Shown here one piece after another: positions 7,679 to 17,012 of a stretch of DNA of 64,000 bases. The notes under the pieces are model-generated. The model made no database searches. It saw only the letters and a list, made by a program, of their open reading frames with translations, and was not told the DNA's origin. Source of the stretch: Candidatus Villigracilis affinis (GTDB taxonomy: Bacteria; Chloroflexota; Anaerolineae; Anaerolineales; Villigracilaceae); the NCBI GenBank assembly GCA_016718275.1, contig JADKEA010000004.1, forward strand, positions 53,593-117,592. Direction: 5' to 3'. A program made the position numbers and the translations under genes. Position 1 is the first letter of the stretch, and each line of letters opens with the position of its first letter.

Positions 7679-9250
7679 CTACGGTTTATTGTCCACTGGG
7701 ACTGGGATGTTCCCATGTTTGCGCGGCGGTGCGGGCGCGTATTTATCGCGGAGCGCAGACAGGGTGGCGATGAGCTTCGGACGGCTTTCGCGCGGCTCGA
7801 TGATATCGTCCACGTAGCCTGTGGAAGCGGCGTAATATGGATTATTGAATTTCTCGCGGTATTCATTCGCAAGTTTTTTGCGTTCCGCGGCTGGATCATT
7901 TGCGGTTTCGATTTGCTTCTTGAACAAAATATTCGCTGCGCCTTCCGCGCCCAACACTGCGATCTCAGCCGAAGGCCACGCATACGTGACATCGGTGCCG
8001 AGATACTTGCTGGACATGACGACATATGCGCCGCCATACGCTTTGCGGGTGATGATACAGATCTTCGGCACAGTGGCTTCTGAATACGCATACAAAAGTT
8101 TCGCACCGTGACGAATGATGCCGCCATGTTCCTGCGCGATGCCAGGCAGGAAGCCAGGCGAGTCAACAAAGGTGACAAGCGGAATATTGAAACAGTCGCA
8201 CATGCGCACGAAGCGGGTCATTTTATCGGCGGCGTCAATATCGATCACACCCGCCATGATGGCAGGTTCCTGACCGACGATGCCCACGCTGTGTCCGCCG
8301 ATGCGGGCGAGGCCTACAATGGCATTTCGCGCCCAATCGGGTTGGATTTCCAGGAACGAGCCTTGGTCGATGATCTTTTCGATGACCTGATGCATCACAT
8401 ATGGCTCAGTGGCTTCGAGCGGAATCATGTGATTCAATTCTTCATCCATACGGGCGAGTTCATCGGTCGTTGGGGTGAACGGCGGATTTTCCACGTTGTT
8501 CGAAGGCAGATACGAAAGAAAATGCCGTGCCATTTCGAGCGCTGCTTTTTCACTGTGCACACTCAAGTGCGCCACACCGCTTACCGAGGTATGCACGCCC
8601 GAGCCGCCCAACGATTCTGCATCGATCACTTCACCAGTCACAGCTTTGATGACTTCGGGGCCCGTCAAGAACATGAAGGATTGTTTTTCAACCATGATGA
8701 CAAGATCGGTGAGGGCAGGCGAGTAGGCCGCACCGCCCGCGCAAGGTCCAAGCATCACGCTGACTTGCGGCACCACGCCCGAGTATTGCGCGTTGCGTCG
8801 GAAAATTTCCGCATAGCCGCCCATCGAACGCACGCCTTCCTGAATGCGCGCGCCGCCTGAGTCGATCAACGAAATGAACGGCACGCCATTGCGTACCGCC
8901 AGATCCATTACGCGGCAAATTTTATGCGATTGCATTTCGCTGAGCGTGCCGCCGTAAATTGTAAAATCCTGTGAATATAAGTAAACAGTCCGCCCGTTGA
9001 TCTGTCCATAACCTGTGATGACGCCGTCGCCGTAAAACTTTTCCTTCAGCAAATCCATCTCATCGCCTTGATGTGTGATGAATGGCTCGATCTCATTGAA
9101 TGTGCCCGGGTCAAGCAGCGCAATCACACGCTCCCGCGCCGTCATTTTACCTTTGGCTTTTTGTTTGGCAATTCGCTCTTCGCCGCCGCCTTCCAAAGCC
9201 TTGGCGCGCATCTTTCTCAATTCCAAAATTCTGGGATCTTCTTGTGTCAT
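7679..9250 (-). CDS. mmdA: Methylmalonyl-CoA decarboxylase alpha / acyl-CoA carboxyltransferase subunit
   Basis: This 523-residue protein is a complete carboxyltransferase of the PccB/MmdA family. The two crotonase-like halves are clear, with oxyanion-hole glycine motifs SGGARIQEG and GPCAGGAAYSPAL in the N-half and DSPGFLPGIAQEHGGIIRHGAK and RKAYGGAYVVM in the C-half. It transfers the carboxyl of (S)-methylmalonyl-CoA to the biotin carrier. The accompanying beta, gamma-type and biotin subunits favour the Na+ pump over propionyl-CoA carboxylase, which would need a biotin carboxylase gene, and none is here. It is the first gene of the operon. AAAAGGATG precedes the ATG at 9250. Confidence 0.93.
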   Translation of the reverse strand: MTQEDPRILELRKMRAKALEGGGEERIAKQKAKGKMTARERVIALLDPGTFNEIEPFITHQGDEMDLLKEKFYGDGVITGYGQINGRTVYLYSQDFTIYGGTLSEMQSHKICRVMDLAVRNGVPFISLIDSGGARIQEGVRSMGGYAEIFRRNAQYSGVVPQVSVMLGPCAGGAAYSPALTDLVIMVEKQSFMFLTGPEVIKAVTGEVIDAESLGGSGVHTSVSGVAHLSVHSEKAALEMARHFLSYLPSNNVENPPFTPTTDELARMDEELNHMIPLEATEPYVMHQVIEKIIDQGSFLEIQPDWARNAIVGLARIGGHSVGIVGQEPAIMAGVIDIDAADKMTRFVRMCDCFNIPLVTFVDSPGFLPGIAQEHGGIIRHGAKLLYAYSEATVPKICIITRKAYGGAYVVMSSKYLGTDVTYAWPSAEIAVLGAEGAANILFKKQIETANDPAAERKKLANEYREKFNNPYYAASTGYVDDIIEPRESRPKLIATLSALRDKYAPAPPRKHGNIPVPVDNKP

Positions 9251-9285
9251 ATTTCATCCTTTTGGTGATAAATTTCACAATTGGA

Positions 9286-9314
9286 AGTATAGCATGAGAT
9301 GATTTAACTGCCAG
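9286..9314 (-). promoter_or_regulatory. Predicted sigma70-type promoter of the decarboxylase operon
   Basis: On the minus strand CTGGCA (9314-9309), a 17-base spacer and TATACT (9291-9286) match the -35/-10 consensus, 36 bases before the mmdA ATG. This is the only good match in the 114-base gap 9251-9364. Confidence 0.6.
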
Positions 9315-9364
9315 TGATGGATTACATACATAAAATAGGATAATCCGCCTGCCCTTGATTCTGA

Positions 9365-12300
9365 TTATTGATTTGGTTCTCTCAACATATTCAGCGCAAA
9401 CGCGACGGCTTGCTCGAAAGCCATGGTTGCGCCTTCGGCGTATGTGGTTTTGTAGGGTTCATCAGTTAAATTGTTTTTGCAGGACTCTTTTGTCCGCTCG
9501 CATTCGGTGAAGATGTCATCTGCCATTCCTTTGTATACGACGGGATAGAGTGTTTCGACTGCGCCGAACAATCGTGTGGAATTGGCGAACTCCCCCAATC
9601 TTTCATTCAGGAACGCAATTTCCAACATCGTGCCAAATATCTGGCGGCGTTCTTCCACTTCATGCGCTTTGGAGAGAATCTCAGCGTAAATTTTTCGTGC
9701 ATGATCATAGTTTCCCTGTATACGGGCGAGGTGACCCAGACGGCGCAGTGCAAATGCTATGCCGTTTTTCTCACCCAGATCCCTGTTCATTTGCAAAAGT
9801 TCTTCGAACCTGTTTTTTGCCTGTTCGTAATCGTTGGTGAGGTACGCCAGATGTCCCAATTCCCGCGTGCAGGAGACAAGCATATCTGGATACCTGCTTT
9901 CGCGAGCCAGCCTCATGGATTCATCGTAAAAATCTTTTGCGCGGGCATAGTTGTGAGTCTTTATCTCCTCGTGCCCCAACAGGAGCAATGAAAAACCAAT
10001 CCCTTCTTTGTCCTCCGTCTTGCGCGACATTGCAAGTGCCTGGAGAAGAAGGTTTTTCACTTCTTCGTGTTTACCTTCAGCGTTGGCAAGGGTTGAAAAC
10101 CCGTTCAGTAAAACATACCGGAGTCCCCATTGGTTTTGGGTTTCCTCGAATAGTGTGTAGCTTTCAGTATAAAACTGTCTGGATTTAACTAAATCCGCTT
10201 GATCACGGAATTCATCGCCGAGCGTAATGAGAGGAACGGCCAGGCCTGCTTTGTCTCCTAGTAAACGATACAGTGCTACACTTTCCATCGCATGAGCGAT
10301 TGATTTCTGGTGATAGACCAATTCGGATGCCAGCCAGCCCGCTTCGGCAAGCAATTTTGCGCGCAGGGACGTTTTTCCAGAGACAAGCTCCAATGCGCGC
10401 TGAGTCCATTCATAGCCTTCAAGCCAATGACCGCGTCGATCCCAGAACCACCAGAGTTTTGCGATTAATTCCGCGCCTGATTCCATTCCGTTCTCCAACG
10501 ACCATTCCAATGCGGCATAAAAGTTACCGAGCTCATCCTCCAGCTTGTCAAGCCATGTCAGCTGTGCAGGACCATATTGGATATGCGGCTCAACCTCAGT
10601 CGCAAGTTTGAAAAAATAATCAAAATGTTTTTTGCGGATTTCTTCGCCTTGTCCCGTTTCCATCAGTTTTTCGCGTGCATACTGGCGGACGGTTTCCAGA
10701 ATTCGATAGCGTGACTGGGCAGGATGTTTGTCCAACGCAACAAGGGATTTATCCACGAGACGGGTAAGCAGGTCGAGCACATCGTATGGAGAAATCCCCA
10801 CGAGATCTTCGTCGCTGCAAACTTGTTCCGCAGATTGCAGTGTACAGCCGCCTGAAAAAACGGCCAGTCTGCGCAACAAGGCCTGTTCATTTTTCGATAG
10901 CAGTTCATAACTCCAATCGATCAAGGCGCGCAGGGTTTGTTGACGCGGCAGGGCTGTGCGCGACCCGCCTGTTAGCAGGCGGAAACGATCGTTGAGCCGG
11001 GTTGCAATTTCTTCCACGTTCAACATCCGAATGCGTGCGGCGGCCAACTCGATTGCCAGTGGAATGCCGTCCAACCGATGACAGATCTGCGCGATTGCTT
11101 GCGCGTTTTGATCGGTTATTGTGAAGTCAGATTGGACAGGTCTGGCGCGGTCAACGAACAGGCTCACAGATTCGTACTGAGAAAGTTGCCCAACATCTGG
11201 CAAGTGTTTAATATCGGGCAGGGTCAAAGACGGCACGCGCAAAACTTGTTCGCCGCGCACTCCCAATGCTTCGCGGCTTGATGCCAGGATTTTTACGTTG
11301 GGTGCGCCTGTCAATATTGACTCAGCTAATCGTGCGCTGGAGTCAATGAGATGTTCGCAATTATCGAACACCAACAAAGAAGTTTTTTCATGAAGAAAGT
11401 CAATCAGGGTTTGTAGAGTGGTCTTGCCGGATTGGGGTTGCATTCCCGCCGCTGAAAGAATAGCTTGCGGAATCAAGTCCGGGTCGGTGAGCGGTGCCAA
11501 TTCTGCGAACCAGATTCCGCCTGGAAATTGATCGAGCAAATCCGCTGCAACCTGAAGTGAGAGGCGTGTCTTTCCCGTGCCGCCTGATCCTGTTAATGTC
11601 ACTAGGCGGTGTTCGGCAATGGATTGTTTGGTTTCAGCTATTTCTTTTTCGCGGCCGATAAAGTTCGTGAGTTGAACAGGGAGGTTGTTTCTTGTTGTGA
11701 TTTCAGGGACATGAGCCGCAATTAATTTTGCGGAAACTTCATCGGCTTTCTTCAAAACTTGCAGAACTTCTTTCGCAGAGGCGGGTCTGTCTTCAGGATG
11801 CTTGCTCAGCAGTCGAAGGATGATTTCATCCGCCCAGGCAGGGATCTGCGGATTGTGTTCACTGGGAGGGGCGACAGTCCCATTCAGGTGTTGAGCAATG
11901 ACGGCGCTGACCGTGCCTTGAAACGGCGAGGTGCCCGCAAAGACCTCATACATAATTACACCCAAAGCATACAGGTCAGAGCGTTCATTTGCGGTCTGGC
12001 CTTGAATTAACTCAGGTGCTAAATATGCAAATGTTCCAACAAGCGCACCCTCTTCGGTAAGCCGTTCGCCATCCACGGTTCGCGCGAGGCCGAAGTCCAT
12101 TAATTTCAAGGCTTGTGATTCCGTGATGATAATATTTTCCAATTTCAAATCGCGGTGAATGACGCCTTTTGCATGCGCATGATCGAGCGCGCTACAGATT
12201 TGCACGGTGATCGTCAGGGAATCTATTATTGATGTTGTTTGATGGCCGCGTAAGGTTTTGCCTTCCAGGAATTCCATTACGATGAAAGGCTCGCTGTTCA

Positions 12301-12535
12301 CTTCTCCCGCATCGAATACAGAGACGATGTTTGGGTGGTTCAATTGAGCCGTGGCACGCGCTTCCGACAGCAATCGAGCCCTGCCCGAAGTGCCCAGACC
12401 TGCCGCGTTCAGAAATTTGATCGCGACAATACGATGGAGCAGATTGTCATGGGCTTTATACACCACGCCCATGCCGCCTTTACCGGCCTCCGCTTCGACT
12501 TCATAGCGATTGAGCAGGGTCTGTCCGATCATCAT
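9365..12535 (-). CDS. Ser/Thr protein kinase fused to NB-ARC-type ATPase and TPR repeats
   Basis: This is a 1056-residue multidomain protein. Residues 8-265 are a Hanks-type kinase with the Gly loop GKGGMG, Lys40 (VAIK), the HRDLKLEN loop (Asp129), DFG 147-149 and APE. Residues 290-600 form a STAND/NB-ARC-like ATPase with P-loop GSGGTGKT (316-323) and Walker B LLVFD (387-391), as in AfsR/LuxR-type regulators. The last 400 or so residues are tetratricopeptide-like helical repeats. No transmembrane helix or DNA-binding domain is evident. The plan suggests a cytoplasmic signalling scaffold where TPRs sense a partner and ATPase oligomerisation gates the kinase. The gene follows the M24 peptidase gene by 36 bases and may share its transcript. 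Confidence 0.9.
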   Translation of the reverse strand: MMIGQTLLNRYEVEAEAGKGGMGVVYKAHDNLLHRIVAIKFLNAAGLGTSGRARLLSEARATAQLNHPNIVSVFDAGEVNSEPFIVMEFLEGKTLRGHQTTSIIDSLTITVQICSALDHAHAKGVIHRDLKLENIIITESQALKLMDFGLARTVDGERLTEEGALVGTFAYLAPELIQGQTANERSDLYALGVIMYEVFAGTSPFQGTVSAVIAQHLNGTVAPPSEHNPQIPAWADEIILRLLSKHPEDRPASAKEVLQVLKKADEVSAKLIAAHVPEITTRNNLPVQLTNFIGREKEIAETKQSIAEHRLVTLTGSGGTGKTRLSLQVAADLLDQFPGGIWFAELAPLTDPDLIPQAILSAAGMQPQSGKTTLQTLIDFLHEKTSLLVFDNCEHLIDSSARLAESILTGAPNVKILASSREALGVRGEQVLRVPSLTLPDIKHLPDVGQLSQYESVSLFVDRARPVQSDFTITDQNAQAIAQICHRLDGIPLAIELAAARIRMLNVEEIATRLNDRFRLLTGGSRTALPRQQTLRALIDWSYELLSKNEQALLRRLAVFSGGCTLQSAEQVCSDEDLVGISPYDVLDLLTRLVDKSLVALDKHPAQSRYRILETVRQYAREKLMETGQGEEIRKKHFDYFFKLATEVEPHIQYGPAQLTWLDKLEDELGNFYAALEWSLENGMESGAELIAKLWWFWDRRGHWLEGYEWTQRALELVSGKTSLRAKLLAEAGWLASELVYHQKSIAHAMESVALYRLLGDKAGLAVPLITLGDEFRDQADLVKSRQFYTESYTLFEETQNQWGLRYVLLNGFSTLANAEGKHEEVKNLLLQALAMSRKTEDKEGIGFSLLLLGHEEIKTHNYARAKDFYDESMRLARESRYPDMLVSCTRELGHLAYLTNDYEQAKNRFEELLQMNRDLGEKNGIAFALRRLGHLARIQGNYDHARKIYAEILSKAHEVEERRQIFGTMLEIAFLNERLGEFANSTRLFGAVETLYPVVYKGMADDIFTECERTKESCKNNLTDEPYKTTYAEGATMAFEQAVAFALNMLREPNQ

Positions 12536-12571
12536 GTCTACACTGTTATTGTATATCAGTTTGACGGGAAT

Positions 12572-13762
12572 TTATCCTTTCAACAACACAATATCCCTTT
12601 GCGGTTCGTGGAAATATTCCGCGCCGTTTTTTGTCATGACCACATCTTCTTCGAGGCCGAGGTAGCCATACCCATTCACAGGTAAGCCAGGTTCGATGGT
12701 GAAGACCTGGCCGATTTCCAATTTTTGATTGGGTGAGTCGCCGTATTTCTCCCACAGCGGACCCAGTAATGCACCGCCGTCGTGTGCCACACGACCGAGT
12801 TGATGTCCGAGGGCGTATTTGTAATCGGGGTAGCCTGCATCGGCGACGATCTCGCGTGAGATGGTGTCAATGACGTTGCCAGCCACCCCGGGTTTCATTG
12901 CCTCGCGTGATTTCTCAATTGCGGTGCGGATGGTGATAAATCCGCGCTGGATTTCAATGGGAGCTTCGGTTTCGCCTTCGCGCAGCACATAGGCAATGCG
13001 TTGAATATCGGAGCAGTAGCCTTCGTACTTCACACCAAAATCAAAATGGACGAGATGTCCGTGCTCGATCTTGATGTCGGTGGGTCCGTTGTGCCCGACA
13101 GGGGAATTCGGCCCTGAGTTGACTGCGGGACAATTTTCAGCAGGCCAGGCGAGATCCACGTTGTAATCTCTGGCGAGTTTATGCATATATGCGCCGACTT
13201 CGATCTCGGTCATGCCGACTTTGATGAAATCAAAGGTTTTGGCGAAAATTTCCTCGGTGATCTCGATGGCTTTTTTGACACGCGCCTGCTCGGTGGGAGT
13301 CTTGCGTCCACGCATGGCGGAGATGACAGGTTCGGCGCTGATGAGTCGGTCGGCGTAGGGCGTGCCTGCGAGATATTCCTTGAGGAATTCATACATGGCG
13401 TGAGTCAATCCGTCCGCGTGGACATTGTTTCGGGATGTGTTAACCGCGATACGGTCAGGGTTGAGGCGGGTGATTGTCTCCTTCAACAATGCGCTGACGG
13501 CGGTGTCGTATCCGAGAATCTCGTCGAAGACATCCAGCCTTTGCAGGGATTCTTTTTCGAGGTTGCCGATGATGGCGATCTTTTCACCTTTGCGGGTGAG
13601 GATGAGTGCGGAGGGCCAGGTGAGGTCGTTTTCGCCGATGAGAAAATCGAGGACGGGGTCACGTACGCCGCTGGTTTCTCGGACGAAGGTCAACCACATA
13701 TCGGTCTGTTGTTCTTTGAGGATTTCAATGGCTTGATTTACTTTTTCTTTTATGAGGGACAT
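12572..13762 (-). CDS. M24-family Xaa-Pro aminopeptidase-like metallopeptidase
   Basis: This 396-residue protein has an N-terminal creatinase-like domain (1-165) and a C-terminal pita-bread M24 domain. All five metal ligands of the family can be placed: two Asp in HFDFGVKYEGYCSD, His in LGHQLGRVAHDGG, Glu in FTIEPGL and Glu in GLEEDVV. It should be a cytoplasmic di-metal peptidase that removes N-terminal residues next to proline, although creatinase-like or other specificities are possible. Length fits PepQ-like members. It is upstream of the large kinase gene on the same strand. Confidence 0.88.
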   Translation of the reverse strand: MSLIKEKVNQAIEILKEQQTDMWLTFVRETSGVRDPVLDFLIGENDLTWPSALILTRKGEKIAIIGNLEKESLQRLDVFDEILGYDTAVSALLKETITRLNPDRIAVNTSRNNVHADGLTHAMYEFLKEYLAGTPYADRLISAEPVISAMRGRKTPTEQARVKKAIEITEEIFAKTFDFIKVGMTEIEVGAYMHKLARDYNVDLAWPAENCPAVNSGPNSPVGHNGPTDIKIEHGHLVHFDFGVKYEGYCSDIQRIAYVLREGETEAPIEIQRGFITIRTAIEKSREAMKPGVAGNVIDTISREIVADAGYPDYKYALGHQLGRVAHDGGALLGPLWEKYGDSPNQKLEIGQVFTIEPGLPVNGYGYLGLEEDVVMTKNGAEYFHEPQRDIVLLKG

Positions 13763-13795
13763 GGGGGCTCCGTGGGAAAGGATGAATTTTGAATT

Positions 13796-13839
13796 ATGAA
13801 GGATGAAGGAAAACCGAATTGTTATCCTTCATCCTTCAT
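13796..13839. repeat. 15-bp inverted repeat at the 3' end of the MFS gene
   Basis: ATGAAGGATGAAGGA (13796-13810) and its exact reverse complement (13825-13839) are separated by 14 bases. The right arm encodes the last residues of the MFS gene (KMKDEG). There is no T-run, so it is a hairpin that may stabilise the mRNA end or weakly terminate, rather than a classical terminator. Confidence 0.6.
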
Positions 13840-15105
13840 CTTTCTTGTTTGATGCGTGCGCGGATCTTTCACGAGAAAAATGAGAACTCCGATCATGGCT
13901 ATGGAGAGGATGATGGAAATTGAAAACGTCGGGATGAAGCCAGCCGCATCCACGATCCAGCCGCCGAGCAGGGGGGCGAGGATCGTGGCAGGGGCAGTGA
14001 GGGTTTGCGAGAGGCCGATGTACAGCGGGCGTTCGGCTTCGGTGCCGAAGTCCACGGTCATGGCCATGCCGATTGTCCAAATGGAAACGTTGGCGAGACC
14101 TGTGAGCAGGAAGATGGGATAGAACCATAAAATGGACGTTGCCAACCATGCAAGGATGGCGCTTGCCAGTGCGGCTGTCGCTCCGATGATGAGCATGGAG
14201 CGATGTCCCCATTTGTCGCCGAGCCAGCCCATCCCTGCATTGGCGATGGTTTGAGCGATGGTGAGTGTAGCGGTGAGAAAGCCTGCTGTAATGGCATCCA
14301 TATTGAAGCGGCGCAGGGCGTAAATGATGTAGAACGAGAATCCCATTGTGGCAAATTGGGAAATGAATCGCGCCACCAGAAACCAGTTGAAATTGAAATC
14401 TTTTTTGAGGATCTTTTTTGAATCATCCCAGAAATGGGTTTTTTCTTCAGGGATGACCTTCTCAGTATCTTCGGGTTCACGCGTGAGCGCGAGCGCGAAC
14501 CATGACGTAGTGAAGAAAATGCTTGCGATGAAGAAGCAGGCCGCAAAGTCCAGCGGTGAATCGAGATAATCCAAAAGGTAGCCTGCGGCCACAGCCGATC
14601 CGCTGATGAAGAGGTTTGCGAGCCCAGCCTGGAATCCAAAGAACGTGCCGCGGTTTTCAGGCGGAATGATCTTCGAGATCATGCTGGTCCACGAGTTGGC
14701 GGTAAATCCGCCGCCGAGTCCCTGCCAGGTCAATAAAATAAATGTAATCACAAGCCCGGCTTGCTGACCGATAATGGGAAGCAACAGCGCGACAATGCCA
14801 AAACCCAAAAACGGGATACGTTCATGAATGGTCATCATCATCACGCTGGGTTTGTAGCGTCTCAAACGGGAAACATAGCTGGCGGTGAAAAGCTGCGGCA
14901 ATTGCCAGCCGACAGAGTGAATGGCGGGAACGAGGCCGATCAGCAGGGCGGAGTTGGTCATGGATGCGACGAAGAGTGGCAGCACCGTGCCGAAGGAGGC
15001 GAAGCCGAGTGCCACGCCAAACATTGCGCCATCCCAAAGATTGACTTTGACGTTGTATTTCAGATCCGCGCGGACTTGTTTTTCAAGTTGGGTGAGGGAG
15101 AGCAT
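13822..15105 (-). CDS. Major facilitator superfamily transporter
   Basis: This 427-residue protein has about 12 hydrophobic segments and a central polar loop (about 210-235, EPEDTEKVIPEEKTHFWDD). It belongs to the MFS, with a degenerate MFS signature around WLGDKWGHRSMLIIG in the second half (GDxxGxR-like). The substrate is not evident. It is divergent from the TetR-led ABC operon, and the shared 99-base gap holds that operon's promoter and operator, so it might fall under the same regulator. No neighbouring biosynthetic gene narrows the role. Confidence 0.85.
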   Translation of the reverse strand: MLSLTQLEKQVRADLKYNVKVNLWDGAMFGVALGFASFGTVLPLFVASMTNSALLIGLVPAIHSVGWQLPQLFTASYVSRLRRYKPSVMMMTIHERIPFLGFGIVALLLPIIGQQAGLVITFILLTWQGLGGGFTANSWTSMISKIIPPENRGTFFGFQAGLANLFISGSAVAAGYLLDYLDSPLDFAACFFIASIFFTTSWFALALTREPEDTEKVIPEEKTHFWDDSKKILKKDFNFNWFLVARFISQFATMGFSFYIIYALRRFNMDAITAGFLTATLTIAQTIANAGMGWLGDKWGHRSMLIIGATAALASAILAWLATSILWFYPIFLLTGLANVSIWTIGMAMTVDFGTEAERPLYIGLSQTLTAPATILAPLLGGWIVDAAGFIPTFSISIILSIAMIGVLIFLVKDPRTHQTRKMKDEG

Positions 15106-15136
15106 GAGTATGATTTTACCCGATGCAGTTTGACCA

Positions 15137-15181
15137 TTGACAGATTTTGTTTTTTGAGTAAAATAAAAACGAACGTTCGTT
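15137..15181 (+). promoter_or_regulatory. Promoter with overlapping TetR-type operator
   Basis: TTGACA (15137-15142), a 16-base spacer and TAAAAT (15159-15164) form a strong promoter. Immediately downstream lies the perfect 14-bp palindrome AACGAACGTTCGTT (15168-15181), over the likely transcription start. GAACG/CGTTC half-sites are typical of TetR-family operators. The regulator gene starts 24 bases later, so negative autoregulation of the tetR-ABC operon is the simplest reading. Confidence 0.8.
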
Positions 15182-15204
15182 CATTTCTGTTTTCGAAGGA
15201 AACT

Positions 15205-15822
15205 ATGCCAGCAAAATTGAAGGAAACACCAAAGAAGGGTGAAATTACCCGCCTTGCCATTGAAGACGCCGCTGTGGAATTGTTCATGGAGCACGGCTAC
15301 CATGCCACATCCATGCGCCAGATCGCCGAGCATACCGGGCTGGCACTGGGTGGTATCTACAACCATTTTTCCAGTAAAGAGGAGATCTTTCAGGGCATTA
15401 TTATCGATAAACATCCATATAAAAAGATATTGCCATTGATCCTGGAAGCGCAGGGAGATACCGCCGAGGATTTCCTGAGAAATGCGATGCGGATCGCCAT
15501 CACCGAACTTAACAAGGAACCCTATTACATCAAGTTAATGATGATCGAGTTCGTCGAGTTCAATGGGGTGCATGGAGCGGCCATGTTGAAGGAGGTGGCG
15601 CCGAAAGTGCTGCCCGTTTTTGAGCAGATCGTGAAAGTGCGAAAAAACCTGCGCGTGACCAACCCCGCGATGCTGATGCGTTCCTTCTTTGGACTGGTGA
15701 TTTCTTATTTCATTACAGAACTGGTCGTCTCCAAATCGATCATCAGCAATTTCATGCCTAAAAACTCCATGGATGTTTACGTGGATATATTTTTACATGG
15801 CATTTTAAAGCCAGAAAACTAG
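15205..15822 (+). CDS. TetR/AcrR-family transcriptional regulator
   Basis: This is a 205-residue protein from the ATG at 15205 (GAAGGA upstream). Residues 14-60 are the TetR helix-turn-helix, including TSMRQIAEHTGLALGGIYNHFSSKEEIF, and the rest is a helical ligand-binding domain. A longer in-frame opening exists upstream, but it runs through the promoter and lacks a ribosome site. It is the first gene of an operon with an ABC-2 permease, an HlyD-type adaptor and two ABC ATPases, resembling the E. coli cecR-ybhGFSR arrangement. It probably represses its own operon and is released by an exported compound. Confidence 0.9.
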   Translation: MPAKLKETPKKGEITRLAIEDAAVELFMEHGYHATSMRQIAEHTGLALGGIYNHFSSKEEIFQGIIIDKHPYKKILPLILEAQGDTAEDFLRNAMRIAITELNKEPYYIKLMMIEFVEFNGVHGAAMLKEVAPKVLPVFEQIVKVRKNLRVTNPAMLMRSFFGLVISYFITELVVSKSIISNFMPKNSMDVYVDIFLHGILKPEN

Positions 15823-15830
15823 GAAAACTT

Positions 15831-16958
15831 ATGTTCAATTCCCGCATCTCTTCCATCATCCGCAAGGAGTTTTTACAGCTCTTTCGCGACCCGCGCACAC
15901 TCGCCCTGGCGGTGGTCATCCCGATCGTGCAGTTGTTCCTGTTGGGGTATGCCGCCACCTCCGATGTGCGTAATATTTCCATGGCGGTCTGGGACCAAAG
16001 CAAGTCGCCAGAATCGCGCAACCTTTTGGATGCCTTCCGCGCCGCCGATTATTTCACCATCGATTATTTTGTCGAATCGCAGGAGGAATATCAAAAGCTG
16101 ATCGAATCCGGCGATGCGCGCGTCGCGCTTGTCATCCCCGCCGATTATTCGCGCAAGTATTTTGAAAGCAACGCGCAAGTCTTAATGGTCTTGGATGGCT
16201 CCGATGCAAGTATCGGCTCCACGGCTTTGTCTACGGCGCGGCTTGTCGGTCAATCCTATGGGACGAAAATTCTCGGTGAACAGGCCTCGTTGAGCGGGCG
16301 CTCTGCCCCTTCCGCCCCTGTCGAAGTCCGCACGCAGGTCTGGTACAACCCCGATCTCAATTCCGCCTATTTCATGATCCCGGGCGTGATCGGCATGATT
16401 CTTTCCTTTATCACCACCATCCTTACCGCCACGGCCATCGTGCGTGAACGCGAACGCGGCACCATTGAACAACTTATTGTCACGCCCATTCGTTCATGGG
16501 AATTGGTGCTTGGAAAATTGCTGCCCTACGTCATCCTCGCATTCGTGGAAACCTTTGAGATCATCATTATTGGGCGCTACTGGTTTGGCGTGCCCGTGCG
16601 CGGCAGCCTCGCGCTGATCGTTTTCACGTCAGGCCTGTTTCTCATGTCCAGCCTTGGCATTGGTTTGTTCGCGTCCACCGTCGCGAATACACAGCAGGAA
16701 GCCATGCTGACCGTGATGATGTACAACCTGCCAAGCATTTTTCTCTCGGGCTTTTTCTTCCCGTTGGAGGCCATGCCCAAATTTCTACAATGGGTATCCT
16801 ACGCCATTCCGCTTCGCTATTATCTCGTCGTCATTCGCTCGCTCCTGTTGAAAGGCGTCGGCATCGAAGCCATTCAACGTGAAGTTATCGCGCTTGCCAT
16901 TTTTGGCATTGTCATTATGGGCGCCGCTGCGCTCCGCTTCCGCAAGAGACTTGATTAA
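15831..16958 (+). CDS. ABC-2 type export permease (YhhJ/YbhS-like)
   Basis: This 375-residue protein has an N-terminal helix after a KEFLQLFRDPRTLAL motif typical of ABC-2 permeases, a large extracytoplasmic domain (about 45-175) and five C-terminal helices. The signature RERERGTIEQLIVTPIRSWELVLGKLLPY precedes the coupling region. It starts 8 bases after the TetR stop. YbhR/YbhS-type systems normally use two permeases, and only one is encoded here, so it may homodimerise or pair with a protein made elsewhere. Confidence 0.92.
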   Translation: MFNSRISSIIRKEFLQLFRDPRTLALAVVIPIVQLFLLGYAATSDVRNISMAVWDQSKSPESRNLLDAFRAADYFTIDYFVESQEEYQKLIESGDARVALVIPADYSRKYFESNAQVLMVLDGSDASIGSTALSTARLVGQSYGTKILGEQASLSGRSAPSAPVEVRTQVWYNPDLNSAYFMIPGVIGMILSFITTILTATAIVRERERGTIEQLIVTPIRSWELVLGKLLPYVILAFVETFEIIIIGRYWFGVPVRGSLALIVFTSGLFLMSSLGIGLFASTVANTQQEAMLTVMMYNLPSIFLSGFFFPLEAMPKFLQWVSYAIPLRYYLVVIRSLLLKGVGIEAIQREVIALAIFGIVIMGAAALRFRKRLD

Positions 16959-17012
16959 TTAACCATATCTGTCCCGAGTGCAACCGAAGGACTTACCAAA
17001 TAGGAGACTTAA

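Noticed and set aside
8108..8860. 250-codon plus-strand frame
   Set aside because: It lies wholly antisense to the mmdA gene, has no domain-like sequence, and mirrors its codon structure.
14761..15204. Long upstream extension of the TetR frame
   Set aside because: It runs antisense through the MFS gene and across the promoter and operator; the HTH protein starts naturally at 15205 with a ribosome site.
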